Below, piece after piece: positions 19,621 through 27,724 of a DNA stretch of 64,000 nt (positions are counted from its first letter, which is position 1; each line of letters starts with the position of its first letter). The notes under the pieces are model-generated. The model did no database searches. It saw only the letters and a program-made list of their open reading frames with translations, and was not told the DNA's origin. Both the position numbers and the translations under genes were made by a program. This DNA is from Proteobacteria bacterium UBA2363 (GTDB taxonomy: Bacteria; Pseudomonadota; Gammaproteobacteria; Xanthomonadales; UBA2363), in the NCBI GenBank assembly GCA_002344355.1, contig DDTN01000046.1, positions 62,001 through 126,000 on the forward strand, given 5' to 3'.

Positions 19621-20451
19621 TCACCAGCGCGTCCGGATCTGGTTGCGCTCGGCGTCCCGGTCGTACTGCCGCATCTCGCTGCGGATGTAGGCCACGGTCT
19701 GCTCGACCAGCGGGTTGCGCGACTCGTCGAGCAGTTCCGCGTCGAGCAGCTGGGCGACCCGCTGCGCCACCGGCAGCATCGAGTTCCAGGCGTCCAGGGC
19801 CGGCATCGGCCCCGGCAGGGTCATGAAGAAGGTCAGTCCCGGACTGGTCAGGCGCGGCAGGTCGCGCAGGTCGAAGCTGCCGGGCTTGGCGATGTTGGCC
19901 ATGCTGAACAGCGGTCCGTCGGTCTCGCGGCCGTCGACCAGGCGATGGAAGATGCCCATGTCGCCATAGACCAGGCCGACCTTGTCGGCGACCACCACCA
20001 GGTCGTCGCCGCGCAGGACGCCACCGTCGCGGGCGTGCACGAACAGGCTGACGATCCGGTCGAACGGCCGGTTCGGCCGGCTGCCCGGGCGCGGACCCGA
20101 CGGCTGCGCGGGCGCTGCCGGGGCGACGCCGCCATCCGCCGCCGGTCCGGCCTCGTCGTCGAGCAACTCGCCCTGCTCCGGGTCGTCGCGGTCGCCGGAC
20201 AGCAGCTGGCCGAGTTCGGCCAGCTGCTCGCGCAGGTCGGGGTCCAGGGCGTCGACGGGATCGGTGGCCGGCGCGTCCGCGCCGTCCGCGCCGAGCAAGG
20301 GCTCGACCCGCCCGTTGCGGCCGGGACGCGCCGGCCCGGGCGCCGGCGCGCGGGCCCGCGGCGCCCGGCTTCCGAGCCAGTAGATCAGCGGCAGCACGAC
20401 CAGGAAGCCCACCGCCAGGATGAGCAGGCTCAGCATCAGCTTGTCGTTCAT
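19621..20451 (-). CDS. zipA: Cell-division protein ZipA
   Basis: ZipA tethers FtsZ to the inner membrane at the division site. The 276-residue protein has an N-terminal anchor (MLSLLILAVGFLVVLPLIYWL), a Pro/Ala-rich linker to about residue 125 and the C-terminal FtsZ-binding domain starting RIVSLFVHARDGG, with GLVYGDMGIFHR and GLTFFMTLPGP. It lies 60 bases downstream of smc, the usual smc-zipA order; ligA, often next, is missing here. Confidence 0.93.
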   Translation of the reverse strand: MNDKLMLSLLILAVGFLVVLPLIYWLGSRAPRARAPAPGPARPGRNGRVEPLLGADGADAPATDPVDALDPDLREQLAELGQLLSGDRDDPEQGELLDDEAGPAADGGVAPAAPAQPSGPRPGSRPNRPFDRIVSLFVHARDGGVLRGDDLVVVADKVGLVYGDMGIFHRLVDGRETDGPLFSMANIAKPGSFDLRDLPRLTSPGLTFFMTLPGPMPALDAWNSMLPVAQRVAQLLDAELLDESRNPLVEQTVAYIRSEMRQYDRDAERNQIRTRW

Positions 20452-20511
20452 GGCCCCACCTGTGTCGACCGTCGCATGATCGCAGGTCCGCGCCGACGCC
20501 GCACGGCCCGG

Positions 20512-23500
20512 TCAGGCCGCGCCGGCCAGCTCGGCGGCCTCGGCCAGGTCGACGCTGACCAGCCGCGAGACGCCGGGCTCGCGCATGGTCACGCCGCACA
20601 GCTGCCGCATCGACTCCATGGTGACCTTGTTGTGGGTCACGGTAAGGAACTGGACGCCCTCGCTCATTTCCCTGACCAGCTCGCAGAACCGGCCAACGTT
20701 GGCCTCGTCGAGCGGCGCGTCGACCTCGTCGAGCAGGCAGAACGGCGCCGGATTCAGCCGGAAGATCGAGAACACCAGGGCCGCGGCGGTCAGCGCCTTC
20801 TCGCCGCCGGACAGCAGCGAGATGCTGGCGACCCGCTTGCCCGGCGGCCGCGCCATGATCGCGACGCCGGTGGTCAGCAGGTCGTCGCCGGTCAGCTCCA
20901 GGTAGGCGTGGCCGCCGCCGAACAGGCGCGGGAACAGCGCCTGGATGCCGGTGTTGACGCGGTCGAAGGTGTCCTTGAAGCGGCTGCGGGTCTCGCGGTC
21001 GATCCGCCGGATGGCGTTCTCCAGGGTCTCCAGCGCGCCGGTCAGGTCGGCATTCTGGGCATCCAGGTACTCCTTGCGCCGGGCCTGCTCCTCGTACTCG
21101 GTGATCGCCGCCAGGTTGACCGGCTCCAGGCGCCGGATCTTCTGCTCCAGGTCGTCGATCGCGTGCAGCCAGCCGGCCGGGTCGGCGTCCGCCTCCAGTC
21201 CATCCAGCAGCGCGGCACGGTCGAAGCCGGCCTGCTCGATCTCCTCGACCAGACGCTGCGCGCGCAGCTGCAGCGCCTGCGACTGCATCCTCGCGGTCGC
21301 GATCCGGTCGCGCAGTTCCGTCGCCTCGCGTTCCAGGCCGTGCCGGGCGTGCTCCTGGCGACGGAACTCGGCCTCGCAGGCCTCCACCGCCTCGCGCGCG
21401 GCGACCAGGTCGCGGTCGACCAGGACGCGCTGCTCGAGCGCCGCCTGGCGGGCGGCGGCCAGTTCGTCCTGGGGCGATCGCGCCTGTTCGATCTGCACGT
21501 CCAGGGACTGCACGCGCTCGACCAGCTGTCCGCGCTGGCCCTGCAGGCGGGCCAGCGCCTGCTCCAGGGAGGCCAGCGCCGAGCGGCGGGCCTCGAGCTC
21601 GCGATCGACGGCGTGCAGCTCCGAACGGGCGGCCTCGGCGGCGCCACGGCACTGCTCGCGGACGTCCAGCAGCCGACGCTTCTCGCCGTCCAGCCCGAGC
21701 CGCGCCGCCTCCTGCTCGGCCATGCGCGCCAGCGCCTGCTCCAGGCGGGCGCGGCCGGCCCGGACCTCGGCCTGGTCCTGGGCCAGCCGGGCGGACAGCC
21801 CGGCATCCTCCTCGGCCAGCTCGGCGATGCGCTTGCGCGCCCCCTCGAGCCGGCCGCGCTGGCTGCTCAACGCGCCGCCGATCTCGCTCAGCGCCCGGTG
21901 CGCCTGGTACAGCGCGCGCTGGGCGTCGTCGCGCTCGATCTCGGCCGCGCGCTTGTCGTCGCGCGCCTGCAGCAGGCGACCCTGCAGCGCGGCGAGCGCG
22001 GTGGCGGTGGCCTCGAGGGCGGCGCGCACGCCGGCAAGCTCGTTTTCCCGCGCCAGCACCCCCGCCTGGGCGCCGTCGCCGCGCACCGTGCGCACGAAAC
22101 CGTGTCCCAGCCAGACGCCGTCGGCGGTGATCACCGAGTCGCCGGCCGCCAGGCTCGGCAGCAGGCGGGTCGCCTGGCCTGCGTCGGCGGCGACATGCAC
22201 GCGGGACAGCAGGACCATCGCGGCCGCCGGACCGGAGGCGTGCGCGGCCAGGGTGCCGGCGCTGGCGGCAGTGGCCGGCCGGCCGTCGACCACGGTCAGG
22301 CCCTGGCCGGTTTCGGCCGCGATCGCCGCCAGCAGGGCGGCGGGATCGTCCTGGATCGCGGCATCCAGCCAGCCGGCCAGCACCGTCTCCACCGCCGCCT
22401 CCCAGCCGGGCTGCACGCGCAGGGCCTCGCCCAGGCGGGGCGCCGAGGCCAGCCCGAGCCGCTCCAGCACCGCCCGCCGGGCCGGCTGGTCGTCGCCCAG
22501 GGCGGCGCCCTGCAGGGCCTCCAGCGAAGCCAGCCGGCCGCGCTCGCCCTGTTCCTGCTTGCGCAGGTCGGCCAGCTGCTGCTGCAGGGACTGCTCCTCG
22601 CGCTCGGCGGCGGCCAGCGCCTGCCGGCGCGCCTCGAGCTGGGCACCGGCCTCCTCGACCGCCGCACGCAGCGCGGTTTCCCGTCCTTCCATCTCGACCA
22701 GTGCGGCGGCCAGCGCCTCGGCATCGTTGCCCTGCCGCTCCTGGGCCAGCGTCGCCAGCCGGCGATCCGCCTCCAGGCACTGGCGGTCGAGCAGTTCGAT
22801 GCGGGCACGCTCGACCTCGGCGGTGCGCGCCGTCTCGCCGCTTTCGCGGGCATGCGCGTCCTGGCGCGACTGCCAGTCGGCCAGCGCCGCCTCGGCGGCC
22901 TGCAGGGCCTGGCGGCTGGCCTCCGCGCGCGTGCGCGCCTCGGCCAGGCGCGGCTCGGCGGCCGCGATCGCGGCGCCGAGTTCCCCGACCTGGGCGAGGT
23001 CGGCGCCGATATGCCCGTCGACCTCGGCCAGGGCCTGCTCGGTCTCGCCGTGCTGGCGCGCCAGGCGCTCGGCCAGGTCCTTCTGGTGCGCCAGGGTCTG
23101 CTCGATCCGGGTGATCTCGCCGGCGACCCGGTAGCTCTCGGCCTGGACCTGGTTGAAGTGGCTGCCGGCCTGGGCCTGGCGCTCGTGCAGGGTCTCCAGC
23201 GCCGCCTCGCAGGCGCGCTGTCCTGCCACGGTCCGCTCCAGCGCGGTCTCCCGTTCGGCGAGGGCGCTGGCGTCGCGGGCCAGTTCCGTTTCCAGGCGGC
23301 CGAGCTCGAGGGCGTGCAGCTCGGCCTGGCGGCGGGCCAGCTCGCCCTTCAGCTCGGTCCAGCGCTCGGCTGCGCGGGCCTGCCGGCGCAGGTGCTCGAT
23401 CTGCTTGCCGATCTCCTCGCGCAGGTCGTCCAGCCGCTCCAGGTTCTCGCGGGTGTGGCGGATCCGGTTCTCGGTCTCGCGCCGGCGCTCCTTGTATTTG

Positions 23501-24012
23501 GAGATGCCGGCGGCCTCCTCGAGATGGACGCGGAGCTGCTCGGGGGCGGCCTCGACGATCTCCGAGATCATCCCCTGCTCGATGATCGCGTAGCTGCGCG
23601 GACCCAGGCCGGTGCCCAGGAACAGGTCGGTGATGTCGCGGCGGCGGCAACGGGTGCCGTTGAGGAAATAGGCCGAGGTGCCGTCCCGGGAAACGCTGCG
23701 CTTGACCGAGATCTCGGCGAAACCCGCGTACTCGCCGACGATGGTCCCGTCGGCGTTGTCGAACACCAGCTCGACGGTCGCGGTGCCCACCGGCTTGCGC
23801 GCGGTGGATCCGGAGAAGATGACGTCGGTGAGCTGGTCGCCACGAAGGCGGCTGGCCGCGCTCTCGCCCATGACCCAGCGGATCGCGTCGATGATGTTGG
23901 ACTTGCCGCAGCCGTTCGGGCCGACGATGGCGGTCAGGTTGGTGGGCAGGTGCAGGGTGGTCGGATCGACGAAGGACTTGAATCCGGCCAGCTTGATGGT
24001 GGACAGGCGCAT
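20512..24012 (-). CDS. smc: Chromosome segregation protein SMC
   Basis: SMC forms the ring ATPase of bacterial condensin with ScpA and ScpB, which are encoded at 26001-27712 on the other strand. The 1166 residues include the N-terminal head with Walker A GPNGCGKSN (31-39), long coiled coils either side of a hinge around 500-660 (GWEAAVETVLAG), and the C-terminal head with signature SLLSGGEKALTAAAL and Walker B FCLLDEVDAPLDEANV. The length is typical. The presence of SMC-ScpAB rather than MukBEF fits xanthomonads. Confidence 0.97.
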   Translation of the reverse strand: MRLSTIKLAGFKSFVDPTTLHLPTNLTAIVGPNGCGKSNIIDAIRWVMGESAASRLRGDQLTDVIFSGSTARKPVGTATVELVFDNADGTIVGEYAGFAEISVKRSVSRDGTSAYFLNGTRCRRRDITDLFLGTGLGPRSYAIIEQGMISEIVEAAPEQLRVHLEEAAGISKYKERRRETENRIRHTRENLERLDDLREEIGKQIEHLRRQARAAERWTELKGELARRQAELHALELGRLETELARDASALAERETALERTVAGQRACEAALETLHERQAQAGSHFNQVQAESYRVAGEITRIEQTLAHQKDLAERLARQHGETEQALAEVDGHIGADLAQVGELGAAIAAAEPRLAEARTRAEASRQALQAAEAALADWQSRQDAHARESGETARTAEVERARIELLDRQCLEADRRLATLAQERQGNDAEALAAALVEMEGRETALRAAVEEAGAQLEARRQALAAAEREEQSLQQQLADLRKQEQGERGRLASLEALQGAALGDDQPARRAVLERLGLASAPRLGEALRVQPGWEAAVETVLAGWLDAAIQDDPAALLAAIAAETGQGLTVVDGRPATAASAGTLAAHASGPAAAMVLLSRVHVAADAGQATRLLPSLAAGDSVITADGVWLGHGFVRTVRGDGAQAGVLARENELAGVRAALEATATALAALQGRLLQARDDKRAAEIERDDAQRALYQAHRALSEIGGALSSQRGRLEGARKRIAELAEEDAGLSARLAQDQAEVRAGRARLEQALARMAEQEAARLGLDGEKRRLLDVREQCRGAAEAARSELHAVDRELEARRSALASLEQALARLQGQRGQLVERVQSLDVQIEQARSPQDELAAARQAALEQRVLVDRDLVAAREAVEACEAEFRRQEHARHGLEREATELRDRIATARMQSQALQLRAQRLVEEIEQAGFDRAALLDGLEADADPAGWLHAIDDLEQKIRRLEPVNLAAITEYEEQARRKEYLDAQNADLTGALETLENAIRRIDRETRSRFKDTFDRVNTGIQALFPRLFGGGHAYLELTGDDLLTTGVAIMARPPGKRVASISLLSGGEKALTAAALVFSIFRLNPAPFCLLDEVDAPLDEANVGRFCELVREMSEGVQFLTVTHNKVTMESMRQLCGVTMREPGVSRLVSVDLAEAAELAGAA

Positions 24013-24189
24013 GGGCGTGGGATCGGCTGGAGGGCGGACGCCGTCGGCGCCGCCGGGCGGGCCGGCCGGCCCGGCGCCGCAGGCGCCCGGGCAGCGCCGA
24101 CCGGGCGCGCGAGGATAGCAGGGGCGCCGCGGGGGCGCCGCCGGACGGTCAGCGGCGCTGCCGGCGCTTCGGGCCGGCCAGCCGCCCGG

Positions 24190-25032
24190 TCACTGGCCGG
24201 GCAGCTCGATCCGGGCCGCCGCCTTGAGGGCGTCCACCCGCGCCCGGCTGGCCTGGGCGATCAGCATGCGCCGGATCCCTTCGCGCACCTGCTCGAACGG
24301 CGGCGCTTCGAACGGCCGGGTGCCGTCCAGGTGCAGCAGGTGCCAGCCGTACGAGGACTGCACCGGCTCGGCAGTGGTGCTGCCCGGCTGCAGGCCGCGC
24401 AGGGCGCCGGCCAGCCCCTCCGGCAACTGTCCCAGCTTGAGCCAGCCCAGCTCGACCGGCGGCCGGACCCGGTCGCCATAGGCCGCGCGCAGCGCCGGGA
24501 ACGACTGCCCGGCCGCGAGCGCCGCCGCGGCCTCGCGCGCCACCGCCTCGTCGGCGAACAGCAGGTGGCTGACCTGGTACTCGAGGGCGCCGTTGATCTG
24601 GCGCTGGCTTTCGTACTCGGCGCGCAGGGCCGCCTCGCCGGGGTCCTCGACCGCGGCGATCCGGGCCATCACGGCGCTGGCCCGCGCCGACAGGGCGTTC
24701 AGCTCGATCTCGGCGCGGACCGCCGGGTCGGCCAGGGCCGGATCGCGCCGGCCGGCCTCGACCAGGACCACGTACTCGACCAGCTCGTCTAGCAGCTGCG
24801 CGTGCTGCGCCGGGTCCTGCAGGTCCAGCCCCCGGCCGCGTGCCAGCGCCTCCAGCCAGCGGCGGTCGATCGCCACGCCGTCGACCCGGGCGACCACCTC
24901 GGCCGCGCCGGAAACGGCCAGCGGGGTCGCCGGACCCTCGCCCCCGCCGGGGGCGGCCGCGGGCTCGGCCCGGCAACCGGTGAGCAGGACGGCCAGGGCG
25001 ATGGCCAGCAGGACGGGCAGGGGCAGGGACAT
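24190..25032 (-). CDS. PpiC-type peptidyl-prolyl isomerase lipoprotein
   Basis: A 280-residue protein with a lipoprotein signal (lipobox LLTGC, Cys20), so it should be anchored in the periplasm. After a SurA-like helical region (DGVAIDRRWLEALARG), a parvulin domain follows: YQVSHLLFADEAVAREA, ELGWLKLGQLPEGLAGAL and VQSSYGWHLLHLDG. It probably helps outer-membrane or secreted proteins fold. It is third in a yciI-bolA-ppiC unit, an order conserved in many beta- and gammaproteobacteria. The 177 bases between it and smc are GC-rich, without a recognisable gene. Confidence 0.88.
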   Translation of the reverse strand: MSLPLPVLLAIALAVLLTGCRAEPAAAPGGGEGPATPLAVSGAAEVVARVDGVAIDRRWLEALARGRGLDLQDPAQHAQLLDELVEYVVLVEAGRRDPALADPAVRAEIELNALSARASAVMARIAAVEDPGEAALRAEYESQRQINGALEYQVSHLLFADEAVAREAAAALAAGQSFPALRAAYGDRVRPPVELGWLKLGQLPEGLAGALRGLQPGSTTAEPVQSSYGWHLLHLDGTRPFEAPPFEQVREGIRRMLIAQASRARVDALKAAARIELPGQ

Positions 25033-25067
25033 GCGTGGACCTTCGAGGGGACGGCAGGATCGGACAG

Positions 25068-25358
25068 TCAGGACCGCGCGCGGTTCCCCTGGCGATCCTC
25101 GCCGGGCGCGCGCAGATCCAGCGCCAGGGCGTGGATCTCGGTCTGCATCAACCCGGCGAGCGCGGCGTGGACAGCGCGGTGGCGCGCCAGCGGCGGCTGG
25201 CCGGCAAACGCCGACGATACCAGCCGCACCCGGAAATGGCCGCGGCCGTCGGCGGCGCCGGCGTGGCCGCGATGGCGGTGCGACTGGTCCTCGACGGCCA
25301 GCTCCAGCACCGGGAACGCGGCCGCCAGGCAGGCCTCGATGGCCGCCACCCGGTTCAC
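25068..25358 (-). CDS. BolA-family protein
   Basis: A 96-residue BolA/IbaG-like protein of the iron-sulfur and glutaredoxin network. It has the family layout: an N-terminal helix (VAAIEACLAAAFPVLELAVEDQSH), then HFRVRLVSSAF and PLARHRAVHAALAGLM, with the invariant HR. The GTG start overlaps the YciI stop (GTGA). The C-terminal APGEDRQGNRARS tail is likely flexible. Confidence 0.92.
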   Translation of the reverse strand: MNRVAAIEACLAAAFPVLELAVEDQSHRHRGHAGAADGRGHFRVRLVSSAFAGQPPLARHRAVHAALAGLMQTEIHALALDLRAPGEDRQGNRARS

Positions 25359-25654
25359 GGCAGCACCCGCCGGAACGGCATCACCTCGACCTCCGCGTAG
25401 ACCCCCGCGGCGACATACGGATCGGCGTCGGCGAAGGCCCGCGCCGCCGCCAGGTCCTCGAACTCGGCGACGATCAGGCTGCCGGTGAAACCGGCTGGCC
25501 CGGGATCCTCGGCATCGGTCGCCGGCAGCGGTCCGGCCAGCAGCAGGCGGCCGGCATCGCGCAGCGACTCGAGCCGGGCCAGGTGCGCCGGCCGCGCCGC
25601 CAGGCGGGCCGCGAGGCTGTCGGGCCGGTCCCGGCCGAGGATCAGGTACCACAT
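25355..25654 (-). CDS. YciI-family protein
   Basis: A 99-residue YciI-like protein (ferredoxin fold, often annotated as possibly enzymatic). Family features are the MWYLILGRDRPDSL start, HLARLESLRDAGRLLLAGPL with the conserved His-Gly pattern, and AFADADPYVAAGVYAEVEVMPFR with the Asp-Pro pair. The start is the ATG of MWYLI, which gives the family length. It leads the yciI-bolA-ppiC unit and diverges from scpA. Confidence 0.92.
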   Translation of the reverse strand: MWYLILGRDRPDSLAARLAARPAHLARLESLRDAGRLLLAGPLPATDAEDPGPAGFTGSLIVAEFEDLAAARAFADADPYVAAGVYAEVEVMPFRRVLP

Positions 25655-26000
25655 GCGCGCACTGCTCCCGGTGACGTTGCCGGCGACGATGATTCCACGG
25701 CGAGATGCGGACGTCACCCGCAAGCGTCGGGCGCCGGTGCCGGGAACGCCCCGAACCCCGCCACGCCTGCCGGGACCGGCCGACCTTTTGACAAGGCCCC
25801 TGGCGCCCCCTAGTCTTGGCCGCGAAACGTCGACCCCGCAACGCGGGCGTCCCCGTCTTCCGTCCCGTCCACCGGACGGCGTCGCCTCCAGCGACCGGCG
25901 CCAGCCAACTGGCGCCCTCCAGTCCAGGCCCAGCCGCGCACCGTGTCCCCTGGGGCCCGGTGCCCGCGGCCACAGCGTACCCGGAAGGCCCCTGCCCCCG
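25655..26000 (+). other. Intergenic stretch with structured scpA leader
   Basis: The 346 bases between the divergent yciI and scpA starts hold no gene. After the promoter at 25788-25816 the remaining leader of about 178 bases can fold: CCGTCC/GGACGG at 25865-25879 and a perfect 8-base stem GGCGCCAG-CCAA-CTGGCGCC at 25897-25916. No known riboswitch class or leader peptide is recognised. Confidence 0.5.
25788..25816 (+). promoter_or_regulatory. Promoter for the scpAB-rluB-ccmAB transcript
   Basis: A perfect TTGACA (25788-25793) is followed after 17 bases by TAGTCT (25811-25816), which keeps three of the six -10 positions including both flanking Ts. Transcription would start near 25823. Genes from scpA to ccmB have overlaps or gaps of at most 12 bases, so this promoter probably serves them all. 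Confidence 0.65.
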
Positions 26001-26918
26001 ATGACCCCCGCGCAGTCCCAGACCGATCAGGCGCCGACCGCGGCGACGCTGCCGCAGCAGCGCGAGATGCCGCTGGCCGTGGTCCAGGGACAGCCCTTCC
26101 TGAAGATGCCGGAAGACCTCTACATCCCGCCTGACGCGCTGGAGGTCATCCTCGAGGCCTTCGAGGGCCCGCTGGACCTGCTGCTGTACCTGATCCGCCG
26201 GCAGAACCTGGACATCCTGGACATCCCGGTCGCCGAGATCACCCGCCAGTACATGGACTACATCGGCCTGATGCACGAGCTCAAGCTCGAGCTGGCCGCC
26301 GAGTACCTGGTGATGGCCGCCATCCTGGCCGAGATCAAGTCGCGCCTGCTGCTGCCGCGGCCGCCGGTGGAGGCGACCGAGGAGGACGACCCGCGCGCCG
26401 AGCTGGTCCGGCGCCTGCAGGAGTACGAACGCTTCCGCAAGGCCGCGCAGGACCTCGATGCGCTGCCGCGCCAGGAACGCGACTTCATGCCGGTCCGGAT
26501 CGACCCGGGCGAGCGTACCGTGGTGCGGCTGCCGCCGCCGGTCGACCTGCGCGAGCTGCTGCTGGCGCTGAAGGACGTGCTCAAGCGCGCCGAACTGCTG
26601 ACCCGCCACGAGGTCCAGCGCGACGCGTTGTCGGTCCGCCAGCGCATGACCGAGGTGCTGCAGCGGCTCGCTGGCGGCGCGTTCGTGCGCTTCGAGAGCC
26701 TGTTCAACCCCGGCGAGGGCCGGCGCGGCGTGGTGGTGACCTTCATGGCGCTGCTCGAGCTGGCCAAGGAGCAACTGCTCGAGATCGTCCAGGAACAGCC
26801 GCTGGCGGCGATCTGGCTGCGCGCCGCCGGCGAGGCCGATGCCGATGCCGCCACCGTGCCCGATCCGGGCATCGACACCCCTCCCTCCGACGAGACGCAA
26901 TGGACGCAGAGCGCCTGA
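26001..26918 (+). CDS. scpA: Segregation and condensation protein A
   Basis: ScpA is the kleisin bridging the SMC heads. The 305-residue protein has the N-terminal SMC-neck-binding helices (EVILEAFEGPLDLLLYLIR, DILDIPVAEITRQYMDY, LAAEYLVMAAILAEIKSRLLLP) and the C-terminal winged-helix region (GVVVTFMALLELAKEQLLEIVQ). The start is the ATG of MTPAQSQ, since codons upstream show no conservation. About 30 extra N-terminal residues precede the core. The gene overlaps scpB by 19 bases. Confidence 0.95.
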   Translation: MTPAQSQTDQAPTAATLPQQREMPLAVVQGQPFLKMPEDLYIPPDALEVILEAFEGPLDLLLYLIRRQNLDILDIPVAEITRQYMDYIGLMHELKLELAAEYLVMAAILAEIKSRLLLPRPPVEATEEDDPRAELVRRLQEYERFRKAAQDLDALPRQERDFMPVRIDPGERTVVRLPPPVDLRELLLALKDVLKRAELLTRHEVQRDALSVRQRMTEVLQRLAGGAFVRFESLFNPGEGRRGVVVTFMALLELAKEQLLEIVQEQPLAAIWLRAAGEADADAATVPDPGIDTPPSDETQWTQSA

Positions 26919-27712
26919 AACCCCTGCTGGAGGCGGCCCTGCTGGCCGCGCCGGCGCCGATGACGCCGGTGCAGCTCGCCGAGCTGTTCGAGGAGCCGGC
27001 GCGGCCGGGCCTGGACCAGATCGGCCAGGCCCTGCTGGCGCTGGCGGCCGATTGCGCCGGGCGCGGCATCGAACTGGCCGAGGTCGGCACCGGCTTCCGC
27101 TTCCAGGTCAAGGCCGAGGTCTTCCCGCACATCGCCGGACTGTGGACGGAACGCCAGACGCGCTACTCGCGCGCGCTGCTGGAGACCCTGGCACTGATCG
27201 CCTACCGGCAGCCGATCACCCGCGGCGAGATCGAACAGATCCGCGGCGTCGCGGTGGCGACCAGCATCCTGCGCACCCTCGAGGAGCGCGAGTGGGTGCG
27301 CGTGGTCGGCCACCGCGACGTCCCCGGACGTCCGGCCCTGTACGGGACCAGCCGTGCCTTCCTCGACTATTTCCAGTTGCGCAGCCTGGACGAATTGCCG
27401 CCCCTGTCGGCGCTGCGCGACCTCGACGCGATCGAACCCGAGCTCGGCTTCGACCTGCCCGGACCGGCGCCGGCCGGCCCCGATGCCGCCGCGGACGCGC
27501 CGGCGCCGGCCGACGACGCCGGCCTCGACGACGATCCCGATGCCGGTGCCGGCCCCGATGCCGACGCCGACGCCGATGTTCCCGGCGATGCCGATCCCGA
27601 AACCGAACCCGCCCCCGGAGTCCGCACCGGCGCGCCGCCGGAAGTGGCGGTGGATGGCGGCGAGCCGAACCCGGCGCAACCCGACGACGACGGCCGGACC
27701 GGCCGCTCCTGA
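26900..27712 (+). CDS. scpB: Segregation and condensation protein B
   Basis: ScpB dimers bind the middle of ScpA in the SMC complex. The 270-residue product carries the two winged-helix domains up to about residue 175: LKPLLEAALLAAPAPMT and then LLETLALIAYRQPITRGEIEQIRGV with GRPALYGTSRAFLDYFQL. The last 90 residues are an Asp/Ala/Pro/Gly-rich, strongly acidic and surely disordered tail, longer than in model ScpB proteins. It is followed by rluB after 12 bases. Confidence 0.95.
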   Translation: MDAERLKPLLEAALLAAPAPMTPVQLAELFEEPARPGLDQIGQALLALAADCAGRGIELAEVGTGFRFQVKAEVFPHIAGLWTERQTRYSRALLETLALIAYRQPITRGEIEQIRGVAVATSILRTLEEREWVRVVGHRDVPGRPALYGTSRAFLDYFQLRSLDELPPLSALRDLDAIEPELGFDLPGPAPAGPDAAADAPAPADDAGLDDDPDAGAGPDADADADVPGDADPETEPAPGVRTGAPPEVAVDGGEPNPAQPDDDGRTGRS

Positions 27713-27724
27713 CAGCCAGAAAAA

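Noticed and set aside
19519..24792. 1757-codon frame opposite smc and its neighbours
   Set aside because: Antisense shadow; smc, zipA and ppiC occupy the other strand with clear family motifs.
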